Assembly: GCF_001412595.2 (NCBI RefSeq)
Contig: NZ_CP012640.2
Coordinates: 3,782,001-3,846,000 of the forward strand
Length of the DNA: 64,000 bases
Direction of reading: 5' to 3'
From: Massilia sp. WG5
GTDB lineage: Bacteria > Pseudomonadota > Gammaproteobacteria > Burkholderiales > Burkholderiaceae_D
Made by a program: the position numbers and the translations under genes. A model generated the notes under the pieces. That model was given only the letters and a program-made list of their open reading frames with translations, was not told where the DNA came from and made no database searches. Positions 28,293 to 36,156 of the stretch are shown here, in pieces; position 1 is the first letter of the stretch, and every line of letters begins with the position of its first letter.

Positions 28293-29273
28293 ATGCTGAT
28301 CAAACGAAACCCGAACGGTATCGACTTGCCGTTCCCATCTGAAATTACGCCGCGCGAAGTCTATGAAGGCAGGCGCAAGTTCATCGCGCAGATTGCCGCC
28401 ACCGCCGCGCTGGGCTCCTCGCTGTGGGAACTCGCCAATCGCGAAGCCTTCGCGCAAGGGAGCCCCGCGCAAAAACTGGCCGCCGCCCGCAACGCCGCCT
28501 TCTCGACCACGGAAAAGCAGACCTCCTTCGAGGACGCGACCCACTACAACAACTACTACGAATTCGGCACCGACAAGTCCGACCCGGCGCAGAACGCGCA
28601 TACCCTGCGCACGCGGCCGTGGACGGTGCAGATCGATGGCGAAGTCAAAAAGCCGCTGACCCTCGACATCGACCGCCTCACCAAGCTGGCGCCGCTGGAA
28701 GAACGCATCTACCGGCTGCGCTGCGTCGAAGGCTGGTCGATGGTGATCCCCTGGGTCGGCTATTCGCTGGCGAACCTGATCAGGCAGGTCGAGCCGACCG
28801 GAAATGCCAAGTACGTCGAATTCACGACCCTGGCCGACAAGCGCCAGATGCCGGGCGTCGGCAGCCGGGTGCTGGAATGGCCCTACGTCGAAGGCCTGCG
28901 CATGGACGAAGCCATGCACCCGCTGACCCTGCTCACGGTGGGCATGTACGGCCAGGTGCTGCCGAACCAGAACGGCGCGCCGGTGCGCGTGATCGTGCCC
29001 TGGAAGTACGGCTTCAAGTCGGCCAAGTCGATCGTCCGCATCCGCTTCGTGCGCGACCAGCCGCGCACCGCCTGGAACACGGTCGCGCCCGAGGAGTACG
29101 GCTTCTATTCGAACGTGAACCCGAACGTCGACCACCCGCGCTGGTCGCAGGCCAGCGAGCGCCGCATCGGCGAGGGCGGCTTCTTTGCGCCGAAGCGCAA
29201 GACCCTGATGTTCAACGGCTATGACCAGGTGGCGTCCCTGTATAGTGGGATGGACCTGAAGAAGTACTTCTGA
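28293..29273 (+). CDS. msrP: methionine sulfoxide reductase catalytic subunit MsrP (YedY)
   Basis: A 326-residue periplasmic molybdoenzyme that reduces protein-bound methionine sulfoxide. A Tat signal is visible ([20 protein letters not shown], twin arginines at 27-28). The molybdenum-binding cysteine is C144 in [14 protein letters not shown]. The ATG at 28293 gives the family N-terminus [20 protein letters not shown]; an in-frame ATG at 28248 lies in the leader hairpin and was rejected. It is followed after 9 bases by msrQ, its electron donor. Confidence 0.95.
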   Translation: MLIKRNPNGIDLPFPSEITPREVYEGRRKFIAQIAATAALGSSLWELANREAFAQGSPAQKLAAARNAAFSTTEKQTSFEDATHYNNYYEFGTDKSDPAQNAHTLRTRPWTVQIDGEVKKPLTLDIDRLTKLAPLEERIYRLRCVEGWSMVIPWVGYSLANLIRQVEPTGNAKYVEFTTLADKRQMPGVGSRVLEWPYVEGLRMDEAMHPLTLLTVGMYGQVLPNQNGAPVRVIVPWKYGFKSAKSIVRIRFVRDQPRTAWNTVAPEEYGFYSNVNPNVDHPRWSQASERRIGEGGFFAPKRKTLMFNGYDQVASLYSGMDLKKYF

Positions 29274-29282
29274 CGAGGCCCG

Positions 29283-29942
29283 ATGACCAAGAACGCGCCC
29301 CCACGACCCGCCGTCGGCCCAGCGCCCAAGCAGCTCGCCGCGATCAAGAGCGCGGTGTTCGTGCTGGCGCTGCTGCCGTTCGCGCGTATCGTCTGGCTGA
29401 CCGTCCAGCAGGTGCCGGTCGACCCGGTCGAGTTCGTCACCCACGGCACCGGCGACTGGGCCCTGTACCTGCTGTGCGCGACCCTGGCCATCACGCCGCT
29501 GCGCCGCTTCACCGGCTGGAACTGGCTGGTCCGCCTGCGGCGCATGCTGGGCCTCTACACCTTCTTCTATGCCCTGATGCACTTCCTGACCTTCCTGTGG
29601 GCCGACCACCGCTTCGACTTCGGCGCGATGTGGAAGGACGTGCTGAAGCGCCCCTTCATCACGGTCGGCTTCATCGCCTTCGTCCTGCTGCTGCCGCTGG
29701 CCGCGACCAGCACCAATGCCATGATCAAGCGCCTCGGCCGGCGCTGGTCCCAATTGCACCGCCTGATCTACCTGATCGCGCCGCTGGCGATCCTGCATTA
29801 CTGGTGGATGAAGGCCGGCAAGCACAACTTCGAGCAGCCCATCGTCTGGGGCACGGTCGTCGCCGTGCTGCTCGGCCTGCGTGCGTACTGGAGCTGGAGC
29901 CGTACGCGTCAACTCACCTCAACCGGATCCGTCCGTTCCTGA
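29283..29942 (+). CDS. msrQ: haem-binding membrane subunit MsrQ (YedZ)
   Basis: A 219-residue ferric-reductase-like integral membrane protein that passes electrons to MsrP. About six transmembrane helices can be seen. Conserved histidines for b-haem occur in FYALMHFLTFLWADH and in QLHRLIYLIAPLAILHYWW. It has the usual placement directly after msrP, and a small membrane ORF follows after 4 bases. Confidence 0.94.
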   Translation: MTKNAPPRPAVGPAPKQLAAIKSAVFVLALLPFARIVWLTVQQVPVDPVEFVTHGTGDWALYLLCATLAITPLRRFTGWNWLVRLRRMLGLYTFFYALMHFLTFLWADHRFDFGAMWKDVLKRPFITVGFIAFVLLLPLAATSTNAMIKRLGRRWSQLHRLIYLIAPLAILHYWWMKAGKHNFEQPIVWGTVVAVLLGLRAYWSWSRTRQLTSTGSVRS

Positions 29943-29946
29943 CGTG

Positions 29947-30132
29947 ATGAAGGGACCTACCGCCCTCGGCCTGCTGCTGGCACTGGTTCTCGTGCTGGTG
30001 CTGGCGGTGTCGCGCTTCCACACTGGCTCCTCGGTCGACCGCTGCCTGGTGCTGGACGGCCGCTGGAACGAGCAGGCCGTCGCCTGCGCGCGGCAGGCCT
30101 GGCCCGAAGACCGTTCGCGCGGGCGGGATTGA
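29947..30132 (+). CDS. small membrane protein of unknown function
   Basis: A 61-residue ORF beginning 4 bases after the msrQ stop. It has one hydrophobic segment (ALGLLLALVLVLVLAVSRF) followed by a short soluble part with two cysteines (RCLVLDGRWNEQAVACARQA). I do not recognise a family. Tight linkage suggests it is the third gene of the msrPQ operon; the two cysteines in a predicted periplasmic tail would suit a redox setting, which is inference. It could also be a non-conserved ORF. Confidence 0.6.
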   Translation: MKGPTALGLLLALVLVLVLAVSRFHTGSSVDRCLVLDGRWNEQAVACARQAWPEDRSRGRD

Positions 30133-30143
30133 CAGGCACACCA

Positions 30144-30171
30144 TTGCAAACGGCTCCCCGTGGCCTAGAAT
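30144..30171 (+). promoter_or_regulatory. promoter of the first Tyr/Gly-rich lipoprotein gene
   Basis: TTGCAA (30144-30149) and TAGAAT (30166-30171) are separated by 16 bases, about 29 bases before the ATG at 30200. The same arrangement, TTGTAA-16-TAGAAT, stands before the paralogous gene at 32426, and the context GCCTAGAATCAA is identical, which supports both. Confidence 0.6.
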
Positions 30172-30199
30172 CAAATGAGGATGGCACACGGGGGCTGGC

Positions 30200-30634
30200 A
30201 TGGATACCCACGAAAAAGGAATGGCGAAACGCCTGATGCTTGCGCTGGGCGCCGCAGCCCTGTCGGGCTGCTATTACTACCCGCCGCCGCCGTATGCGAT
30301 CTACCGCGCCGCGCCGGGCGACACGTCCGAGGCCACGTCGGCCACCGCGAGCAGCACGGGCAGCACGGGCAGCACGGGCACCTCCACGGCCACGCCGAGC
30401 TATTCCTACTACCCCGGCTATTACCCTTACTACTATCCGTATTACTACCCGTATTACTACCCCTATTATTACGGCTACCCGACCTATGTCGGGCCGCCGA
30501 TCTCCTTCAGCTTCGGCTACTACGGCTACCACGGCGGCCATGGATGGGGCGGACACGGCTGGGGAGGACACGGCTGGGGCGGTCACGGCAGCGCTCATGG
30601 TGGAGGCCATGGCGGCGGTCATGGCGGGCATTGA
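30200..30634 (+). CDS. Tyr-, Gly- and His-rich lipoprotein
   Basis: A 144-residue protein with a lipoprotein signal (LMLALGAAALSGC, lipidation at Cys near residue 24). The mature part is low complexity: a Ser/Thr/Gly stretch encoded by 9-base repeats (GGCAGCACG), a run of YYPYYY units, the segment GYPTYVGPPISFSFGYYGYH, then GGHGWGGHGW repeats ending in His and Gly. It shares its N-terminus, core and promoter with the gene at 32426, so the two are paralogues. Function is unknown; the His-rich tail might bind metal. The repeat tracts could expand or contract. Confidence 0.8.
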   Translation: MDTHEKGMAKRLMLALGAAALSGCYYYPPPPYAIYRAAPGDTSEATSATASSTGSTGSTGTSTATPSYSYYPGYYPYYYPYYYPYYYPYYYGYPTYVGPPISFSFGYYGYHGGHGWGGHGWGGHGWGGHGSAHGGGHGGGHGGH

Positions 30635-30688
30635 GGCCTGGCGCACCCGTGAACGCGCCGTCGGCCGCCGCGCCGGAAACAAGGTGGT

Positions 30689-31324
30689 TCATGCCTGCCA
30701 CCCTTGCAGCACGGTGACGATGCCGGTGCCGACCAGCAGCACGCCGACCGCACGCGTGGCGAGTCCGCTGGCGCCGAGCGAGCCGCCGGCCCTGTGCGCC
30801 AGCAGGGCGACGCCGCCATACACGCCGGCCTGGGTGCCGGCCGTGATCAGGCCGAGTGCGGCAGCCTGCGGCCAGATCGGTCCCTGGGCCGGCTTGAGGA
30901 ATTGCGGGAAGACCGCCAGCATGAACACATAGGCTTTCGGATTCAGCAGGCAGGTCACCATCCCTTTCAGGAACACGGACGAGGCAGGCCGTCGCGGCGT
31001 ATCCGTACGCAGCTCCAGCGTGGTCGCGCCGGCGCGCATCAGCTGCCAGCCGATCCAGCCGATATAGGCGGCGCCCGCGACCAGCAGCAGGTTGAACAGC
31101 GCCGGCCACAGTCGCACGATGGCGGCCACGCCGAGCGCACCCATCGCGATATGGCAGACCCCACCGGCGACGATGCCCGCCACCGCGGCCAGTCCGGCGC
31201 CGCGGCCCCCTAGCAGTGCGTTGGCCAGCACATAGGCCATGTCGAGCCCGGGCAGGGCGATGATGCCAAGCACCAGCACAAAATACAGCCACAGCGTCGT
31301 CGTCGCGTTCACGTTTGCCTCCAT
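30689..31324 (-). CDS. LysE-family amino acid exporter (RhtB-like)
   Basis: A 211-residue membrane protein with about six helices. The LysE/RhtB pattern is seen in LVLGIIALPGLDMAYVLANA near residues 16-37, the loop GGRGAGLAAVAGIVAG, and FLKGMVTCLLNPKAYVFMLA in the middle. Members export amino acids or derivatives such as homoserine lactone. It is divergent, 45 bases apart, from a WYL regulator that probably controls it, and lies between the two paralogous lipoprotein genes. The substrate is not known. Confidence 0.88.
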   Translation of the reverse strand: MEANVNATTTLWLYFVLVLGIIALPGLDMAYVLANALLGGRGAGLAAVAGIVAGGVCHIAMGALGVAAIVRLWPALFNLLLVAGAAYIGWIGWQLMRAGATTLELRTDTPRRPASSVFLKGMVTCLLNPKAYVFMLAVFPQFLKPAQGPIWPQAAALGLITAGTQAGVYGGVALLAHRAGGSLGASGLATRAVGVLLVGTGIVTVLQGWQA

Positions 31325-31350
31325 GCTCAAAATGGCAGCGTAAGCGCCAT

Positions 31351-31371
31351 ATAGGTCATAATCGGTCCTAT
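31351..31371. promoter_or_regulatory. possible operator between lysE-type gene and its regulator
   Basis: An inverted repeat ATAGG (31351-31355) and CCTAT (31367-31371) overlaps the start codon of the WYL regulator, and a CATAAT hexamer (31357-31362) lies between the arms. If used as -10, transcription would begin about at the ATG. No good -35 is visible, so this is tentative. Confidence 0.3.
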
Positions 31372-32335
31372 GTACCGTCCGACCACACGCGTTCTCGCCC
31401 TGCTGGAGCTGCTGCAGACCCATGGCCGCATGAGCGGGGCCGAGCTGGCGCCGCGGCTCGGCGTGGACCGCCGCACCTTGCGCCGCTATGTGGGCAAGCT
31501 GGAGGACATCGGCATCCCGATTACCGCGGAACGCGGCCGCGCAGGTGGCTATGCGCTGATGCCCGGCTTCAAGCTGCCGCCGATGATGTTCACGGAGGAC
31601 GAGACGCTGGCGCTGTCGCTGGGCCTGCTCGCTGCACGCGGGCTCGGCCTGGCCGAAGCGGCGCCCGCGGTGGCCAGCGCACAGGCCAAGCTGGAGCGCG
31701 TCATGCCGGACCAGCTGAAGCAACGCGTGCGCGCCGTCGACGAAACGGTGAGGCTGGAGGCGGGGAGTGCGGCGGCGGCGGGATCCAGCAACCGCGCACT
31801 GGTGGCGCTGACCGGCGCCGCCCAGGCCTGCCGGCGGGTGGTGCTGCATTACCGGAACCAGGACGGCGCGGCATCGGTGCGCCGCTTCGACCCCTTCGGC
31901 GTGGCCTTCCGCCATGGGCGCTGGTACGCGGCCGGGATGTGCCACCTGCGGCGCGAACTGCGCAGCTTCCGGCTGGACCGCGTGGCGGCGGTCGAGCCGC
32001 TCGACGAGCATTTCGAGCGCCCGGCAGGCTTCGATCCGATGGCCCACCTGGTGCAGTCGCTGGCCACCTTGCCGCGTGCCTTCACGATCGAGGTGCTGCT
32101 GAAGACCGACCTCGTCTCGGCGCGTGCGCACCTGTTCGCCGAAGCCGGGGTGCTGGTCGACACCGCCGAGGGCGTGGTGGTCCACAACCAGTCCGACGAA
32201 CTGGACTGGTTCGCCCGCCAGCTGGCCGGCATGCCCTTCGATTTCGAGATCCGCCACCCTCCCGAGCTGCACGCGGCGGTGGGGGACTGCGTGCGGCGCC
32301 TGCTGCGCTGCAGTGCTGCAAGCTCATCCGGCTAG
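31370..32335 (+). CDS. YafY-type transcriptional regulator (HTH plus WYL domain)
   Basis: A 321-residue regulator. An N-terminal HTH_11-type winged helix (about 5-60) contains MSGAELAPRLGVDRRTLRRY. A WYL domain (about 145-225) contains RFDPFGVAFRHGRWYAAGMC and ELRSFRLDRVAAVEPLDEHF, and a WCX-like C-terminal region follows. WYL domains sense nucleotides or other ligands. It is divergent from the LysE-type exporter and likely regulates it, and perhaps itself, from the 45-base gap. Confidence 0.9.
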   Translation: MYRPTTRVLALLELLQTHGRMSGAELAPRLGVDRRTLRRYVGKLEDIGIPITAERGRAGGYALMPGFKLPPMMFTEDETLALSLGLLAARGLGLAEAAPAVASAQAKLERVMPDQLKQRVRAVDETVRLEAGSAAAAGSSNRALVALTGAAQACRRVVLHYRNQDGAASVRRFDPFGVAFRHGRWYAAGMCHLRRELRSFRLDRVAAVEPLDEHFERPAGFDPMAHLVQSLATLPRAFTIEVLLKTDLVSARAHLFAEAGVLVDTAEGVVVHNQSDELDWFARQLAGMPFDFEIRHPPELHAAVGDCVRRLLRCSAASSSG

Positions 32336-32368
32336 CTCGGCCGGTATGTAACGCGCATGTAACACCAG

Positions 32369-32396
32369 TTGTAAAGAGCGTCCTCTAGCCTAGAAT
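32369..32396 (+). promoter_or_regulatory. promoter of the second Tyr/Gly-rich lipoprotein gene
   Basis: TTGTAA (32369-32374) and TAGAAT (32391-32396) with a 16-base spacer, 29 bases before the ATG, mirror the promoter at 30144-30171. Confidence 0.6.
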
Positions 32397-32425
32397 CAAG
32401 TAAGACGACACATGAGGGCGTCAAG

Positions 32426-32707
32426 ATGGAAACCCGAAAACAAGGCGCGGCGAAACGCCTGATTCTTTCGCTGGCGGCAGGCGTCGGCCTGTCGGGGTGC
32501 GTGTATGCACCGCCCTATGCAGCGCCGTATTCGGCCTACGGGTATTCGGCCTACGACACGGCGCCTGGGTATTACCAACCCTATTCCTACGGCTACCCGA
32601 CCTATGTCGGTCCGCCGCTATCGCTCAGTTTCGGCTTCTACGAGCATGACTACCACGGCGGGCGTGGCTGGGGCGGCTACCGCGGCGGCTGGAGGGGCCG
32701 GCACTGA
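32426..32707 (+). CDS. Tyr/Gly-rich lipoprotein, paralogue of the gene at 30200
   Basis: A 93-residue lipoprotein. The leader AKRLILSLAAGVGLSGC matches the paralogue's AKRLMLALGAAALSGC pattern, the core SYGYPTYVGPPLSLSFGFYE matches its GYPTYVGPPISFSFGYYG, and the tail is Gly/Arg/Trp-rich instead of Gly/His-rich. The short repeats are Tyr/Ala/Pro. It is probably outer-membrane anchored. It has its own promoter, does not overlap neighbours, and is convergent with lysA. Function unknown. Confidence 0.8.
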   Translation: METRKQGAAKRLILSLAAGVGLSGCVYAPPYAAPYSAYGYSAYDTAPGYYQPYSYGYPTYVGPPLSLSFGFYEHDYHGGRGWGGYRGGWRGRH

Positions 32708-32731
32708 AGCAGTCCGGCCCGCGCGTGCTGC

Positions 32732-34006
32732 TTACCTGACGATGGTTTCCAGCGCGAACAGCTCGGCCGGGGTCTCGCGGCGGCGGATCAGGTGGACCCG
32801 GTCGCCGTCGACCAGCACCTCGGCCGCGCGGCCGCGGGTGTTGTAGTTCGAGGCCATGGTGAAGCCGTAGGCGCCGGCGGCCATCATGGCCAGCACGTCG
32901 CCCGGCTCGACCGCCAGTTCGCGGTCACGCGCCAGCCAGTCGCCCGATTCGCAGACCGGACCCACCAGGTCGTATTTCACGGCGGCGCCGTCGCGCGGGC
33001 TGACGGGCTTGACGTCCATCCAGGCCTGGTACAGTGCCGGGCGCGCCATGTCGTTCATGGCGGCGTCGATCACGCAGAAGTTCTTTTCTTCGCCCGGCTT
33101 CAGGAATTCGACCGACATCAGCAGCACGCCGGTATTGCCGACGATCGAGCGGCCCGGTTCGAAGATGACCTTGATCGGCTTGCCATCGTGCTTCTCGGCG
33201 CGCCAGGCATCCACGCGCGCGAACACGCGCGAGACGTAGTCGCCGATCGCCACCGGGGCGTTGTCGCCGGTGCCGTAGTCGATGCCCAGGCCGCCGCCCA
33301 CGTCCAGGTGGTGCAGGTGGATGCCCTCGAGGGCCAGGGTGTCGATCAGTTCGATCAGCTTGTCCAGCGCTTCCAGCAGCGGCGCGTCGTCCAGCAGCTG
33401 CGAGCCGATGTGGCAGTCGATGCCGACCACTTCCAGGTGCGGCAGGGCGGCCGCGGTACGGTAGGTCTGCAGCGCATCCGAGAAGGCCACGCCGAACTTG
33501 CTGGCCTTCAGGCCGGTGGCGATGTAGGGATGGGTCTTCGGATCGACGTTCGGGTTCACGCGCAGCGACACCGGCGCGCGCTTGCCGAGGCGGCCGGCGA
33601 CTTCGTTGATCCGGTCCAGTTCGGGAATCGACTCGACGTTGAAGCACAGGATGCCCTTTTCCAGCGCCAGTTCGATCTCGGCCACGGTCTTGCCCACGCC
33701 CGAGAAGATCACCTTGCCCGGATCGCCGCCGGCGGCGATCACGCGCAGCAGTTCGCCGCCCGAGACGATGTCGAAGCCGGCGCCTTCGCGCGCCAGGATG
33801 TCGAGGATGGCCAGGTTCGAATTCGCCTTCATCGCGTAGCAGACCAGGGCGTCACGTCCCTGGCTGGGCGCCGCATAACCGCGGAAGTTCTGCAGCAGCT
33901 GGGCTTTCGAATAGACGTAGGTCGGGGTGCCGAACTGCTGGGCGATTGCGGACAAGGGGGCGCTTTCGGCGTGCAGGACGCCGTCTTGGTACGAGAAGTG
34001 CGACAT
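32732..34006 (-). CDS. lysA: diaminopimelate decarboxylase
   Basis: A 424-residue PLP enzyme that converts meso-diaminopimelate to L-lysine. The fold-type III alanine-racemase-like barrel carries PLP lysine K60 (CYAMKANSN). The phosphate-binding stretch DVGGGLGIDY, the EPGRSIVGNTG segment and the substrate motif CESGDWLARD are all present. It lies 2 bases after lptM, and the lptM-lysA pair divergent from cyaY is a conserved proteobacterial arrangement. Confidence 0.96.
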   Translation of the reverse strand: MSHFSYQDGVLHAESAPLSAIAQQFGTPTYVYSKAQLLQNFRGYAAPSQGRDALVCYAMKANSNLAILDILAREGAGFDIVSGGELLRVIAAGGDPGKVIFSGVGKTVAEIELALEKGILCFNVESIPELDRINEVAGRLGKRAPVSLRVNPNVDPKTHPYIATGLKASKFGVAFSDALQTYRTAAALPHLEVVGIDCHIGSQLLDDAPLLEALDKLIELIDTLALEGIHLHHLDVGGGLGIDYGTGDNAPVAIGDYVSRVFARVDAWRAEKHDGKPIKVIFEPGRSIVGNTGVLLMSVEFLKPGEEKNFCVIDAAMNDMARPALYQAWMDVKPVSPRDGAAVKYDLVGPVCESGDWLARDRELAVEPGDVLAMMAAGAYGFTMASNYNTRGRAAEVLVDGDRVHLIRRRETPAELFALETIVR

Positions 34007-34008
34007 GA

Positions 34009-34284
34009 TTACTGTTGGGGAACCGGTGAAGTAGGAGAGGGAGCTTGCGTATTGTTGGAATTCGATCCTGCGGGCGGCTGGCTCATGCCCGCGGCGGGTG
34101 CCGGCGGGCTGACCGTGGTGGCCGGTACCGGGGCGGTTTGCGCGGGGACGGCCGGGCTTGCCGGAGCCGTTGCGGCGCCACGCACGGGCGGCTTGGGCAT
34201 GTAGAGCGGGCCGGGCTGGCCGCAGGCGGACAGCAGCAGCAGCGAGGCGGCGGCAAAAGCCGGGAGCGCAAATGGGGACTTCAC
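34009..34284 (-). CDS. lptM: LPS translocon maturation lipoprotein LptM (YifL-like)
   Basis: A 91-residue small lipoprotein. The signal ends LLLLSAC, and the mature N-terminus CGQPGPLYMPK matches the CGxxGPLYxP motif of LptM/YifL, which helps assemble the LptD-LptE complex in E. coli. The rest is Pro/Ala/Thr-rich and probably disordered. Two in-frame GTG starts occur (34296 and 34284); the second gives MKSPFALPAFAAASLLLLSA, a standard signal. Confidence 0.85.
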   Translation of the reverse strand: MKSPFALPAFAAASLLLLSACGQPGPLYMPKPPVRGAATAPASPAVPAQTAPVPATTVSPPAPAAGMSQPPAGSNSNNTQAPSPTSPVPQQ

Positions 34285-34325
34285 GATTAGAATCACGGTT
34301 TGATTAGCAGACCTTGGAGTGTAGC

Positions 34326-34655
34326 ATGACCGAAACCGAATTTTTGGACCTCGCCGAAGCCACCCTGAACGAGATCGAACAAGCCTTCGATCGCCTGTTC
34401 GAGCAGGACGTGGTCGACGTCGAATGCAAGCGCAGCGGCAACGTGCTGGAGATCGAATTCGTCGACAACGGTTCGAAAATCATCGTCAACAGCCAGGCCC
34501 CGCTGCAGGAGATGTGGGTCGCGGCCCGCGCCGGCGGCTTCCACTACAAGCGCGTCGGCGACGAGTGGCGCAATACGCGCGACGACAGCGAGCTGTTTGC
34601 CTCGCTGTCGGATTACGCCACGCAGCAGGGCGGGGCGCCGGTCAAGCTGCGCTGA
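34326..34655 (+). CDS. cyaY: iron donor protein CyaY (frataxin homologue)
   Basis: A 109-residue cytoplasmic protein that binds iron and modulates the cysteine desulfurase IscS in Fe-S cluster assembly. It begins MTETEFLDLAEATLNEIEQA, has the acidic helix with several Glu/Asp, and the sheet motifs VLEIEFVDNGSKIIVNSQAP and LQEMWVAARAGGFHY. ATG 34326 has GGAG upstream. Its last 14 bases overlap the end of the convergent kinase gene. Confidence 0.95.
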   Translation: MTETEFLDLAEATLNEIEQAFDRLFEQDVVDVECKRSGNVLEIEFVDNGSKIIVNSQAPLQEMWVAARAGGFHYKRVGDEWRNTRDDSELFASLSDYATQQGGAPVKLR

Positions 34656-36156
34656 GTACGCCCAGCAGGGCTTCCATGTCGACCGGCTTGACGAAATGCC
34701 GGTCGAAGCCCGCCGCGGCGGTCCTGGCCCGGTCCGCCTCCTGCCCGTAGCCGGTAATCGCGACCAGGGTGGCGGGCGCCATGTGCGGCAGCTGCCGCAG
34801 TTGCCGCGCCAGCTCGTTGCCGTCCATGTCCGGCAGGCCGATATCGAGCAGGCAGGCGTCGTAGGCTTGCGTGCGCGCGCTGTCCAGCGCCGCGCGCGCG
34901 CTCTGCACCACCGTCACCCGGTAGCCAGCGCTTTCCAGGTAGAGTCCGAGCATCTGGCCGGCGTCGTCGTTGTCGTCGACCACCAGCAGGCGCAGTCCAT
35001 GCGATTGCGCCGGCGCCGCGCCATGTCCCGCGGGCGCGTTTTCGTGGCCGGGCGCCGCCACCCGCGGCAGGGTCACCGTGAAGCTGCTGCCTTTCCCCAT
35101 GCCCTCGCTGTACGCCGATACCTGGCCGCCGTGCAGGACCACCAGGTTCTTCACCAGCGCCAGGCCGATCCCGAGCCCGCCCTGGGAACGGTCGGAGCTG
35201 CGCTCGGCTTGCGCGAACATGTCGAACACATGGTCGATCACCTGCTGCGCCATGCCGATGCCGTTGTCGCTGACGGTATAGCTCACGGTGTCGCTATCGG
35301 TATGCAGGGCCACGGCGATCTCGCCGCCCTCGGGCGTGTATTTGGCGGCGTTGTTCAGGACGTTGGCGAGGATCTGCACCAGGCGCTTCTGGTCGCCGTG
35401 CACGAAGGCGGCGCCGGGCGGCATGCCGATGCTCACGCGGTGATGGCGTGCGTCGAGCAGGGGCCGCACCTGCTCGACGGCGCTGGTGACGATCTGGCGG
35501 GCGTCGAGCAGCGTTTCGTCGAGCGAGACCAGGCCGCGCGAGACCCGCGCCAGGTCCAGCAGGTCGTCGATCAGCCCGGTCATGTGCTTGACCTGGCGTG
35601 AAATGATCTCGCTGGTCTGGCGGATCCTGTCCGGACCCAGCGACGGCAGGCGCAACAGGTCGGACGCGGCCCGGATCGGCGCCAGCGGGTTGCGCAGCTC
35701 GTGCCCCAGCATGGCCAGGAACTCGTCCTTGCGCTGGTCGACTTCACGCATCGCGTATTGCCGGCGCCGCGCGCGCAGGGCCGACTGCGCCGCGCTGACC
35801 AGGGTCACGCCCTGCGCCGGCCGCTCGATCAGCGAGACGTTGCCGAGTTCCAGGTAGCGGTGCTGCAGCCCGGAGGACATGGCCTCGCGCCGGCTCATGA
35901 CCAGGACCGGCAGGTCGGACCAGCCCTGCTGGTGCTCGATGAAGTGGCCCATGGCGAGCAGGAATTCGGGCGTGATCGCCTCGTCGCCGACCAGCACCGC
36001 CCCGGCCCCGCGCCGGAGCTCCCCGACCAGCTGGCCGGAGTCGGCGCATACGCTGCAGTCGATGCCGGCGCGGCCGAACAGTTCGGCGATCAGCCTTGCG
36101 TCCTTTCCTACCGGCGCATGAATCAGGATGCGGTATTCCGGGCCGCCGTCGAGCAT
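34642..36156 (-). CDS. hybrid sensor histidine kinase/response regulator
   Basis: A 504-residue soluble protein with no transmembrane segment. Residues about 8-115 form a receiver-like domain (YRILIHAPVGKDARLIAELF) that seems to lack the acidic pocket and phospho-Asp. HisKA carries H152 (LAMLGHELRNPLAPIRA). HATPase_c spans about 255-365 (NVLNNAAKYTP, SDNGIGM, GGLGIGLALVKNLV). A C-terminal receiver (about 388-504) has D438 (DACLLDIGLPDMDG) and the HFVKPVD lysine. The start overlaps the KaiC-family stop by one base (TGATG), so both are translated together. No DNA-binding output is present. Confidence 0.92.
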   Translation of the reverse strand: MLDGGPEYRILIHAPVGKDARLIAELFGRAGIDCSVCADSGQLVGELRRGAGAVLVGDEAITPEFLLAMGHFIEHQQGWSDLPVLVMSRREAMSSGLQHRYLELGNVSLIERPAQGVTLVSAAQSALRARRRQYAMREVDQRKDEFLAMLGHELRNPLAPIRAASDLLRLPSLGPDRIRQTSEIISRQVKHMTGLIDDLLDLARVSRGLVSLDETLLDARQIVTSAVEQVRPLLDARHHRVSIGMPPGAAFVHGDQKRLVQILANVLNNAAKYTPEGGEIAVALHTDSDTVSYTVSDNGIGMAQQVIDHVFDMFAQAERSSDRSQGGLGIGLALVKNLVVLHGGQVSAYSEGMGKGSSFTVTLPRVAAPGHENAPAGHGAAPAQSHGLRLLVVDDNDDAGQMLGLYLESAGYRVTVVQSARAALDSARTQAYDACLLDIGLPDMDGNELARQLRQLPHMAPATLVAITGYGQEADRARTAAAGFDRHFVKPVDMEALLGVLSAA

